Translations under genes and position numbers: made by a program
Assembly: GCF_027172205.1 (NCBI RefSeq)
Contig: NC_070614.1
Location: 30,814,501-30,878,500 of the forward strand
Origin: Podarcis raffonei
Taxonomy: Eukaryota > Chordata > Lepidosauria > Squamata > Lacertidae
DNA: 64,000 nt
Direction of reading: 5' to 3'
Part shown: in pieces, positions 46,533 to 58,635 of the stretch
Layout of the letters: each line of letters begins with the position of its first letter
How positions within the stretch are numbered: the stretch's first letter is position 1
The notes under the pieces: generated by a model
Told to the model about the DNA's origin: nothing
The model's input: only the letters and a program-made list of their open reading frames with translations
Databases searched by the model: none

Positions 46533-48553
46533 TGATAAGTCTTTTGAAGAATGGCAATATATTGACACAGCAGAACTGGACCACTTAGAATATATGCAAT
46601 TCTCACCACCTGCATTGATTTCTTAATGGGTAGATGCCAATGCATTGTCTCTGAATACACATCCTGAAATTAAACTGTTCTAAGCAATGGATCAAGTGTT
46701 CTGAACAAGCAAAGCCTACAGTAATGACAATTTAGGGCTGTTAGGGACATTGAATTTTTTTTGTCAGGCAAAGAGCTCATTGACATCACAGATTAATTGT
46801 ATTTCCTGATTGGGCTAGGCACCAGTCTTTGTTAAGGTGAATACCATCTTCTACTGGTCTCAGATGCCTATAAATTTGTGCAGCTTTACCTTAAGCTTTA
46901 GTTTTCCTATAAGCATATTATAAGGAGCCCCAAAATATTTGGTTCTGAACTTCCATTTTACAAGGAACTCTTCACATGTACTGAAACCCAAATCTGCTCA
47001 ATTCAGTAACATCTAGCTCAATAAGAGTGAATTTATTTGTTTCATTTACAAACCTGTGTTGTGTATAATTGTTTTCCTTCTGTTTCCCTACCATTTCCTG
47101 GTCTTCTTAGTAAAGGTTTTTATATATTAACATTTGGTTTCCTTGGTTCTGAAAGGTAATTCAGTTGAATTTCTCACTGGCTTCCTCCTAAGCTTCAAAG
47201 TTCTATAAGAACTTTGGATTTGAGGAGAGTAAATTCAGAACTTCACTCATGGTTCATATTGTACCCCACAAGTATGTTGGGCTGCTGCTGTGAGAGCCCT
47301 GAAAATAGGGTTAAAATATCATTCATACAGCTGGACAGAATCGGGTGAGGTAAAGGATAATACTGCCTCATAAAAAGATATTGATACTTCTTGAGGGTGT
47401 GAATCCTTATACAGAAAATGGTTTGTCCAGTAAAGAACCCATAGAATTTATCACAAGCCACCTTCAGACCTCTGTGCTAAATGTGAAAAAATATGGGAGG
47501 ATATACCAAGCACATATAAATTGGGATCAAAGCTGACCTATATGTGCCCATAACTCTATTCAGTTTTAATAATCCCATGTTTAGGCACAATGATAGCCTG
47601 AAATGAGTTATGGTTACCCAGCAGCAAAAACTGATTTAGCACCATAGCAGTCAAGCAAAAAAGCAACTTTTGTATGATGGAAGTGATAACAATATGTATG
47701 GAAATACAGGCTTTTATAATGTACTTTCGGGAATTTCCAGGGAATGCTTTGCTGGGTTTGTTGCGTATGGCTTCACTTTATCTCTAGAATAAATATGCTA
47801 TGATTCTGAAAATAATACCAATAATATCAAATAAAAATAAAGAATGAAACCTGGCAAATAAGAATGAATGCCAAGAATGAAACCTGGCAAATAAGTGCAG
47901 GGGTCTTTGGGTTGGCACCCATTACATATATTTTCGAGGAGGAAAAATTAAATGAACTTGCTTTCCAGATTAAAGAATTTCCACTGAATGCAAGCTTGGA
48001 CCATCAGTCACTATCATCTGTGGATACTAACAGCACAAGGTCACCACAGCGGCCTGCTTAATTACCAACAACTGTGAGAATGCAGGGCTAATGTTTAATT
48101 GGAGCTCCTTTGGGAAAACATGCAGGATAGTAATATAATCAGTCATAAATGTTGTTAAAACCCTACTGTAACAGTCATGAGGTGGAAAGAGAACTTGTGT
48201 TTCCTTCCCCTCTACAAGCCAAAGCAGGAGCATTGAATCCTGCAGGGTACAGTTTAACAATTCTCATTCCAGCAATGAGTGGTGGATTCAATCCTGCTTG
48301 GGTCTCTTTCACTACTGTGTTCCCTGTAAGGGACATACTTCCCACCCAATGCAGAGTCCATTCGCAGATCACTCTGGGTGACCCACCCAAGGGAGATAAG
48401 GAGCTATTTTCACAGGACTCTTGTGAAGCTCAGATTCCACTGAACAGGTCTGATTGTGTTCAGTCTTCTGCTGACTCTGGTGTGCAACCCTAGAAATCTC
48501 CACAATCACGATACTGCAACAAATATTTCTATGAGAAGAAAGGGCTTGCTATT

Positions 48554-48700
48554 GAGATTAAGGTCATGTTTGTGAGATCAAGTCAGATATTTTCCACTTG
48601 CTGATTGAAGTTCCTGCATGTTCAAACTAAACTTATCCAAATACAAAACACTATTTCTGTATTTCCCAGGAATATAAGCTTCTTGTTTTATGTAACATGT
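48554..48700 (+). pseudogene. Decayed V2R exon 6 relic upstream of gene E
   Basis: GAGATTAAGGTCATGTTTGT, then ATTTTCCACTTG in place of the ATTTTCCATTTCAG acceptor, GCATGTTCAAACTAAACTTA matching the CSEQTHPN codons, TCTGTATTTCCCAGGAATAT matching CIPKEI, and AAGCTTCTTG matching SFL. It resembles D exon 6 over about 150 bases with several indels and no open frame. Confidence 0.75.
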
Positions 48701-49076
48701 AAACAGCACTAGTTACATACTGTCTTTCCCAGGAACATTTGAGTATAGAGTTTCAAAGGACTCAGCAGTTGGGTTTCTAAAGGCAACTGAGTTGCTGATT
48801 AGAGAAGAGGCATGTCTTTGTTAAAAGTAAGCAAAACCACCCTGCACACACAAACACCGACTGATAATTCCTCCTACCAATGGTTTGCCCACATTTCTAA
48901 TCTATGAGAGGGTGTTTGATATTTTCCAGAATGAGCTAATAAAGTTCTGTATGAAACTTCAGTGTGGTCCCCCTAATACATGTCCATGTGTTTTCCATTT
49001 CTAGACCATGGTATTGTACATCTGATGACTTGCTCTTATTCTGATACCAGAATAATTAGGGGGAAATTTGTTCAAA

Positions 49077-49110
49077 TGTGACAAACTAGCTCCCTTCTGC
49101 TATTCCATAG
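49077..49110 (+). promoter_or_regulatory. Shared V2R upstream block, gene E copy
   Basis: TGTGACAAAC then TTCTGCTATTCCATAG, about 290 bases before the gene E start. Confidence 0.4.
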
Positions 49111-49397
49111 TGAAACCCTGTCATTGGAAAAATGGCAATAATTAATTCTGTTGCCTATCAAACTCCCTGTGGAATCTGAATAGGAAAGAATTTGAAACAT
49201 GTTATTTAGTAAATATACCAATTAGAGTTTAGAGCTACTCCTAGAGATTAACAATATATATTATTCAGGGTTCAGACTTCTTTAAAGACTGAATGAGCAT
49301 TTATATTTGCCTTTGAAACTATAGATACTCTAATAAGGGAGTTGACAGTGGACATAGTGTGATAGCCCTTGAGTGGGGATTTTTTCTTGTACTCAGG

Positions 49398-49615
49398 ATG
49401 CTGATATTTCTGGTGATGCTTCTTGTACTGCCACCTCACACAACATGCAAGGCTCACATTGTGAAATGTCATGTCCATGATCCACACCCTCCACTTCACA
49501 AGTATCACAAGTCAGGAGACCTCATCCTTGGTGGCATAGCTTCTCACAGCTACATCATCTCTAATGCCTTAGCCTTCGCTGAAGATCCCCCACAGGTATT
49601 GCCCGAAGAGCTGGT
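49398..49615 (+). CDS. Gene E exon 1 (signal peptide)
   Basis: The ATG follows TACTCAGG. It has the same leader as gene D ([19 protein letters not shown]). It ends GT in phase 2 before GTAAGG, making Val at the junction where most copies make Ile. An upstream in-frame ATG at 49359 is not preferred because the paralogs align from 49398. Confidence 0.82.
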
Positions 49616-50759
49616 GTAAGGACTTCTTCCTTTGTCCCTTTGTTTAGTCAGCCCCAGAACTCAAATCTGGGAGCTGTGCCTTACTGATTTTTTCTTCTGT
49701 ATCTTCTGTTATTTTCAAAAAAAGAATAGAAACATTAAAACAGGTAATTTCCCAAATGCCCAGCTGTAGAAGGAGAAGCAGTTGAGAAAATTTTGAGGAT
49801 ACATAAATCAGATGAATCCATTGTCTGAATGAATGAGAACAGAGACCTCATCTGCCAGTGTTCCACAATCTTAGGAAAACAGATGAGGATGTTGCATAGA
49901 TCACCAAATGTATTAAATGAATGGACTTCACATTAGGAAAATAAATCAAATAGTTTTGCCTTTCCTTTGGTCAATTTGATGTTGAGTTTTGTTTTGTTGC
50001 AAGGGCAATATGCAAAATGCTAAGTTTAATTCTTGTGATCATAGAACGATAATAACAATGCAATTAATGGTATACTGAATGGGTTAAAACTTCCTGTTCC
50101 CCATAACAATAAAATAAGGAAGACTATAATAATGATTAATTGATTTAATTGACATATAAGCCTGAATATTCTAACTGCATATCTATTAATTTTAAAAACC
50201 ATTGTCTACCTTATTCTGTAAATGAAATTAAATCCTAAATCCTAAATCTTCTTCTTTTTTCTACCTTCATATATTCCTGATAATGGTACTTATTGATCTC
50301 ATATTCACATCCTCTCCATCCTCTCCCCCTGCACTAGATAATTTATTGTTTTGGTTATTGTCCACTAATACTTCCATGATTAGGTGAAATGCTGATTATT
50401 TCTCAGAATGGTTGGCTAACAAAAACAAAACCTTGTTATTTTCCTTTAAGCATCTCTTATGCGAAAAGACTATTGACTTTAAAAATGCATAAGATTACTG
50501 TCAGGAATACAACCTATTGTTATACATTAAGTGAATGTTAGAATCACAGGTTTAAAGTTAAATATGCCATTTACATTATACATTTTATTTTTTCAAGTCA
50601 AATATTTTTGATGAGCATTCCTTTGGCCAAAATTGAGTATGAGACCTGAAGATGTCAAGCATTATGTTGAATTTTCTTTTGGCCAACACAGGGCTGGTGT
50701 TTCAAGATACAAAATTTCAGATTTTGGCCAATAAAATGAGCAGGGTTGGTGGTTTCAAG

Positions 50760-50845
<86 letters not shown>

Positions 50846-53800
50846 ATTGGTTAAAATGTTGTAATTCTAATTTTACACAATGTAAGATATCTTTCTGATG
50901 CAGATTGCAATTCTCATTCTAGCGTGGTGACTAAGAATTACCAGCATGTCCTGGCCTTGGCATTTGCAGTAAAGGAGATCAATGGCAACCCTCAGATGTT
51001 ACCTAATACCACTTTGGGCTTCCACATCTTTGACAGCTATTTCATTGCAAGGGGGACTTATCATGCCACACTGCTCCTTACGTCCAGCCCAGACAGATTC
51101 GTCCCCAACTACAAATGTGACACTCAGAATGATTTGATAGGTGTCATTGGGGGACTTGATCCCCTAACCTCTCTTTATGCAGCAACAGTCTTGGATATCT
51201 ACAAAATTCCACAGGTATAACAGTCTCTGTGCTGAGCACTATGGGTTTAAGGTGGTTTTCTCTTAATGTTTGTATTGTCAACCATGTTTCACTTTATGGT
51301 ATAGATGCTAAAATATGTAAACTGGTATCGTGAATAAAGCATAACCTTAAATAAAAAATCCTGAAATTATTAATACAATTAAGAAAAACAAAACAACATA
51401 CTTTTTCATTCCTCTAGTTTTTTCATCATCTGAGCTTATAGAAAATTGAGGATCAGCTTGAATGCAGCTGGGCAATCACCAAAAGGAGGTTAGATGCATT
51501 AACTCAAAGCAGAGAACAATGTGATTTAACAGAGTTGCACCTTTGTTAATCTTCATAGAAGACAATTATTGAGAAATATATGAAATCAGCCCAAATCTTT
51601 TGGGCAAGAATGTACAAATGACACCAAGGAAGCAAAGGTCATTCATCTCCTTTATCAATATTCATATATACAGTCCTCAAGCTCCAGCTCTCTCAATTCC
51701 ATTTGAGAGTGTCCATTCATAACTGAAATAGAACACAAGTCTTAATAAATATTTTACAGTCATTAATTGAAGCATAGGGACCCAACTCCATAAGCCATGA
51801 CAATTTGTTTACTTATTATTACTTAAAACCGCTTGAATGCAAATGAAACCTCAAAATCAGTTAAGAGAAGAAAAAAAAGAAAGAAAATCACAACCAAACC
51901 TTAAAACATATAAAGGTTAGAATACTGCAACAATATAAATTTACCTCAGCTTTCTAAGCAACTGAGTGGGGTAATTTAAAGAAAACTGTTTTTAGCAGCA
52001 ATTAAAAAGACCACAGTGAAGCCGACTGCTTGATCTAAAACAGGCAGGGAGTTTCAAAGTGAAAGCACTGCCAAACTAACCAATCTTCTTACAAACGCAG
52101 AACATATATTATAGCGGTCACATAGGGACATGTGGGATAAGGTAGTTCTCGTAGTTTTGCAGTTTTGTTTATTGTGCTGCTCTACATTTTTAAATCTTGC
52201 AGAAAAACTCACTGGATATATCCATTAAAGCATTCCTATTCATTCTGTTCCTTTTCTGCACCCTCCTCCCTTTAGCTCACATATGGTCTTGCTCCCATCA
52301 TGCATGATAAAACTCCAGGCCTCTCCTTCTACCAAATGGTCCCCCAGGAAGCCCTTCAGTATGAGGGGATTCTCTCCTTACTTCTGCATTTCAAGTGGAT
52401 ATGGATTGGGCTCTTTACGATGGAACTTGAGAATGGAGAACAATTTGTGCAAACAGTGGTTCCAATGTTTTCCTCTAGTGGTATCTGTTTTGCCTTCATA
52501 GAAAGAATCCCCAAAGTATCTTTCATCACTGAACTAAAAGACATGATACAGGAGTGTGTGAAAATACGTGATAAAATAATGGGTAGCAAAGCCAATGTGA
52601 TGGTTCTCTATGGAGAATCTTACTCAATGATATTTCTTAGATGGTTTCCATATTTATCAGAAGAAGAAGAGATAGGAGAGGATGCAAGAGGTAAAGTTTG
52701 GATAATGACAGCCCAGATGGAGCTGACTTCTGCAGTTTTTCAAAAGACTTGGGATACACAAATAATCCATGGGGCTCTGCTTTTCACAATTCATTCTAAT
52801 GCTCTACCAGAATTTCACAAATTTCTTGAACACATAAGTCCCTCCACCACAGATGGTGATTTTTTCATCAAGGACTTCTGGCAACAAGCCTTTGCTTGTG
52901 TCTTCCCTAGTACAGTCACAGATGTTATGGATCAGGAGATTTGCACTGGAGAGGAGAACCTGGAAATGCTTCCTACACCTTTTTTTGAAATGAGCATGAC
53001 GGGCCATAGCTACTGTATATACAATGCTGTTTATGCCATGGCCCACGCTCTCCATGTCATGTTCTCATCCAGAATCAATTCAAGATTACTGGAAGACAAT
53101 ATGAAGCTGACATCTCAGGTTTATCAGCTTTGGCAGGTAATGTGGCCAGATTTCCCTTGAGACCGTGCGCCATTAATTGGTGTTAAAATAGTGCAGTAAA
53201 CAATCTCTGTAATGGTTCTGGTCCTTGTGAGATGCAGTTAACATTGTCTTTATTTGTAAGACTGACATAAACCTCTCTTTTCTCTCTTTTCAAAATCTAG
53301 TTCCACCATTTCCTCAGGGGTGTGTCATTTAATAATAGTGTGGGAGACAAAGTTTCCTTCAACCAGAAGGGGGAGTTGGAAGCTGGGCTTGATATTATTA
53401 ATTGGATTGCTTTGCAAAACCAATCCTTTCACAAAGTTAAAGTTGGGAGAATGGATCCCCAGACATCTTCGGGGAAAATGTTCACCATCCATGAGGATGC
53501 TATAACATGGCACAAGTGGTTTAATCAGGTACAATCAAATTGTCGGTATTTTGAGTCCTGATTGTAACACAGTTTCACTGGACAATGATGTGCTTGGATG
53601 TTATAAAGAATTCACGGGTTGATTAAAGAAATTAAATGTGAAGTTCCGAAACAGGGGATGTGCTTTAGATTTTATTGAGAAGTTGTTGGAGGAACAAAAA
53701 ATATGCATCCTTTATATTGAAAATATGTAAAATAATTATCATTGCTTGAGGTCAGAACGTAGTCTTGGGGCTCTGGAGAAGCAGCATTTGCTGTCCGCCA

Positions 53801-56800
53801 AGGCCACAGCATGATCCCAGGGAAAAAGGCCAATGAGGTGCCTGTAGGAAGGTGGGCTTGCAACCCTGTAAAATAGAATCACACCCGGAGTCCCACTTCT
53901 TGGATTGCCACCAGATTCACCACCCACCCACCCAGGAAGGGTTGTTATTGTCTGTCTGACCACATCGGGGCCGATGGGCCATAGTTGGGTTGGTGAGGTT
54001 TACCTTAACTGTGGCGATTCACTCCAGCAGAGATTGTTTCATGGGCTGGATTGTGCGCGTCCTTGAGCGCGCACCCATGATTTTCACCGTTTGCGTCTGC
54101 GCAGACGAGGTTTCCAAAGCTGTGGAAGAGAGTCCCCAAGCTGCACTGCACCGGTTTAGCACAGTGATTGGGGATTCACTGATTGGGTGGCTTGGTTCAG
54201 GGGAGGCTCGTGGGCTGGTTAAACGACCCCTGTGGGCCATAGCATCATTTCCAATGGCAGTCCTGGCAGGATCCTAACACCTGGTGCATGTCAGTGGGTA
54301 ACCTCTGATTAGGACTGATCCTACCTTGCATATAAACCAATAGGTGGATTCCTTAATACTAGGTACATACCCAATCACTTCGCCAAAACCTATTTACGTC
54401 TGTAATCAGTAATGTTTTGGCCTATTTCAACCCAATAACCATCTTATGTCTGGTTTTCCCCTCACTGGGCTTCAGGCATCATGCACCTCGTAATGCAAAC
54501 ACACACTGATTTCAGTGAGGCTGCTCAGATTACTACAACAATGAATATCACCCAAAATAGTTAAAATTCAAATTTCATCCATAGGACTAAACTATATGTC
54601 CCCTATAAGTATTGGATACATGCAATAAGTATATGTCCCCTATAAGTATTGGATACATGCAATAATTCCTGACAGCTATTTGAAGTCTTTGCAGTAAGAG
54701 GGAGGGTGGTGAACAAACCAGTTAGCTTTACCTCATAGTTGTCTTCTACCCTCTGAAGGGGAAAACTTTATTTCCCACTTGCTTCTATCAAAACAAGAAA
54801 TAATACTCTGTAACACATTGATTCCAGCCGCCCCACTATATTGGGTAGTCTCAGTGACAAAGCGAGGTTACAGTCCACGCCATTAGAAATGCATGTTTCT
54901 TAAAAAAACAAAAAAGAAAAAACAAAACAAAACTGTTCTTCCTAAAATTGTTTGAAAATTGGGGTTGAGACTATTAACGAGAGTTAAATCATTCATATGG
55001 AACAAAATGTCCATGAGCACTCTCTTTGATTGTGGGATTGGCAAGATTATAAGGCAGCATTAGATTATTGTTCCAGGTGCTAGATGCAGGCTTTCTCCTG
55101 GAACGCAGCCACCATTAATGACCACCCTTCTGTTTCTGATAGCAGCTTTGAACATTCAACACCCACTCTCTCCGTCTTCTCCAAACTGCCTAATTTGAGA
55201 AAATGGCAACAGGTTACCTGCTCAAAATGTGTGCATTCTATTTTTCCCCCCATAATTTTTTTATTGGTTTTTACAATATTAACGACAAACAAAAACACAA
55301 AACGAACAAACATAACAAACATAATTCATAACCTAATTGAAAATAATAGTTATTAACTTTGTAGAGCGACTTCCTCGTTTCCCCTTAGTTGAATTTCATT
55401 GCATATCCTTATAACGGTTTCCCAAATCCCAATTTTTATACACTTTAAATTAAACATTAACATCTTTAACTCTTCTCCTTATAGTATTAAACATATTACT
55501 TTATCAGTTAACATAGATACAATCCTAAACCCATTAAATATCTGGAAGCTATTTCCAGTTAGTTTAGCTTAACAAATTTAGCTAAATAATCATTAAATTT
55601 CTTCCATTCTTCGTGGTATTCCTCCTCCTTCTGGTCGCGGACTCTTCTGGTTAGGTCGGCTAGCTCCGAAAAATCCAACACCTTCATCTGCCATTCTTCT
55701 ACTGTTGGTAGTTCTTGAGTTTTCCACTTTTTAGCTAACAAAATACGAGCAGCAGTTGTGGCATACAAAAATAATTTAACATCTTTCTTGGGCAATTCCA
55801 GACCTGTTATTCCAAGAAGAAAGGCCTCTGGTTTCTTTATAAATGTATATTTCAACATTTTTTTCAATTCATTATAAATCTTTTCCCAGAAGTCTTTCAC
55901 CCTGGGACAGGTCCACCACATATGAAAAAATGTTCCTTCCTTTTTTTACATTTCCAACATATATTATAACAATTATGATATATCTTTGCTAATTTTACAG
56001 GAGTCAAATACCATCTATACATCATCTTCATTATATTTTTCTTTAACAACGTACATGCGGTGAACTTGACCCCTTTCTTCCACAATCTTTTCCAGTCTTC
56101 AAACATTATATTATGTCCTAAATCTCTTGCCCAATCTATCATCACAGATTTAACTTGTTCATCTTTTGTATGCCACTCCAGCAAAAGCTTGTACATTTTA
56201 GATAAATTTTTACCTTCAGTATCCAACAACTCCGTCTCCAACTTAGATTTTTCCAAGGCAAAACCGTTTTCTTATCCAATTTATACAATTCATTAATCTG
56301 GTGATAATGTAGCCAATTTAGCTTATCTTTAATTTGCTCAAATGGTTTTAATTTATAACCTTCCTCTTCCTCTATTAATAAATCATAATATCTCAACCAT
56401 TTGGTATTCATATTTAATTTTTTTCTGGGCCTTTGCCTCCATTGGTGAAAGCCATCTGGGTGTCTTTCTTTCTAAAAGGTCTTTGTATTTTATCCAAACA
56501 TTATACAACGATTTCCTAATTATATGATTTTAAACGCTTTATGGGCTTTTACCTTATCATACCACAAATATGCATGCCAACCAAACACATTATCAAATCC
56601 CTCCAAATCTAATAAGTCTGTATCTTCTAATTTCATCCATTCTTTAATCCAACAAAGTACAGCAGCTTCAAAATAGAATCCCCCTCTTTCTTTAGAATCC
56701 GTAAGTAATTTATATTTAATTCTGGGTTTCCTCCCCTGCCAGATAAATCTAGAAAGAGCTTTTTGCCATTCTTTAAAACATTTCACATTATCTATAATTG

Positions 56801-58600
56801 GGAAGGCTTGAAACAGAAAAAGCATCTTTGGCAGCACATTCATCTTAATCACAGAAATCCGGCCCATTAATGACAATTTTAAGTTAGACCATACCTCTAA
56901 ATCTCTTTTAATTTCATTCCATATTTTCTCATAGTTATCCTTATATAGATTCGAATTTTTCCCAGACAGGTTCACCCCCAAATATTTAACTTTTTTCACA
57001 AAATCTAGGCCCGTTTTTTCTTGTGGTAGTTTCCTTTCTTCATTATCCAGATTTTTCTCTATTACTTTGGTCTTGCTCTTGTTTAATTTAAATCCTGCTA
57101 CCTGACCAAACTCATGTATTAGCTCCAGTGCTTTAACTGTACTGGAATCTGGATCTTGTAATGTCAAAACTAAATCATCAGCAAAGGCTTTTAATTTGTA
57201 TTGTTTCGAACCTACTGTAATACCTTTAACTTGTTCATCTTTTCTAATCATACTTAGCAAGACCTCCAGAATCGAGATAAACAGCAGAGGGGACAATGGG
57301 CACCCTTGCCTGGTTCCCTTCTCAATTCTAATTTCCTCTGGAACCACATTATTTACAATAATTTTAGCTTTTTGTTCTTGATAGATCACTTTAATACCAT
57401 TTAGAAAATCATGACCTATCCCCATACTCTCTAAGTTATGTAACATAAAACTCCAAGAAACATTGTCAAAGGCTTTCTCAGCATCGATAAACATTAACAT
57501 TGCTTTACAACTCTTTTTTGCTTCTAACTTTTCCAAAATATCCACAACATTTCTAATATTGTCTTTCATATGTCTTCCAGGCAGAAATCCTGCCTGATCT
57601 TTATGAATATACTCAGATAAAACCTTCTTTAGCCTATTAGCCAGTATATTTGCAAAAAATTTATAATACACATATGATACAGATTGGTCTGTAGTTTTTA
57701 ACGTTGGATCTATCCAGACCCTGTTTAGGAATCAGAGTAATGTAAGCTTGTTTCCAGGTTTCAGGTGCTTTGCCCCCCCCCCCCCGTAAAATTGAATTAG
57801 ATATTTCTACCAGAGGTTGCATAAGCCAATCTTTCAATGTCTTATAATATTTCGCTGATAGTTTTCCCCAGCGGACTCCTTAAAGATGAACTTACGCTCA
57901 GCCAAAAGCCTTATTGAGCAAAGATTAGCGGACATTGAAAATCAACACAACCTCGCCAGGGGTGGGGGTGTCTGCTCCCCCAGGTATCACGGAATAACCC
58001 CACCACTTGGCCTTCCATCATACATGTCATCTCTTTCATCAGTACCACACCGACTTGCATTTATTCGTGCAAGGTTCAATGTCTTTCCATCAAACCTGCT
58101 GAACCACAGATTTTCCAAGGGTTTGGTGTCTCCGCTATGCGTGTGTGACGGGGAAACTGTTGAATCTCTTTCACATATAATGTTCAACTGTCCCCTACAT
58201 AGCATAGCCAGGGCTAAATTCCTGGGTCCTGCTTTACTGCGCTTGGTTGGCAGGCCTGTTGAGTCACACGCCGCACTGCTTTTGCAGGATACAGATCCTT
58301 CTGTAACTCTGCAGGTGGTGAGATTTCTGAATGCGGTTATCTCACACTCAAAAACCACCAAAAAAACAACAACAACATCAAAACTAATTGGACTGTTATG
58401 ATGAGAGTGCATGTCGGAGTTCGTCTTCAGTTTTCCTTTTCTGTGATCTGCCCCTTGGAGCTCTCCCGGCCCCAAGCTGTCACTTGGCTCTGCTCAATGA
58501 CCCACCCTTGCATCGTGGTGTTCACCTTCTGTTGTCGGATATATCTGTTTTTATGTCTCTGTGTTTTTATGTTTGTACATATTTTATGGGCTAATAGCCG

Positions 58601-58635
<35 letters not shown>

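Larger units (their letters stand above)
45700..49397. other. Intergenic, D to E
   Basis: The 3' flank of D, a CR1 piece, a MITE, then about 1.4 kb unassigned (46560-47990). From about 48018 it aligns with the region upstream of D, including the exon 6 relic and the upstream block. Confidence 0.6.

Noticed and set aside
47864-48061. A small frame near a duplicated 20-mer-like GAATGAAACCTGGCAAATAAG stretch
   Set aside because: Not conserved in the aligned region upstream of gene D; looks like chance coding next to a short tandem repeat.
56520-57671. A 383-codon minus-strand frame as a host gene
   Set aside because: It carries the reverse transcriptase box [14 protein letters not shown] and lies between target duplications: L1 ORF2.
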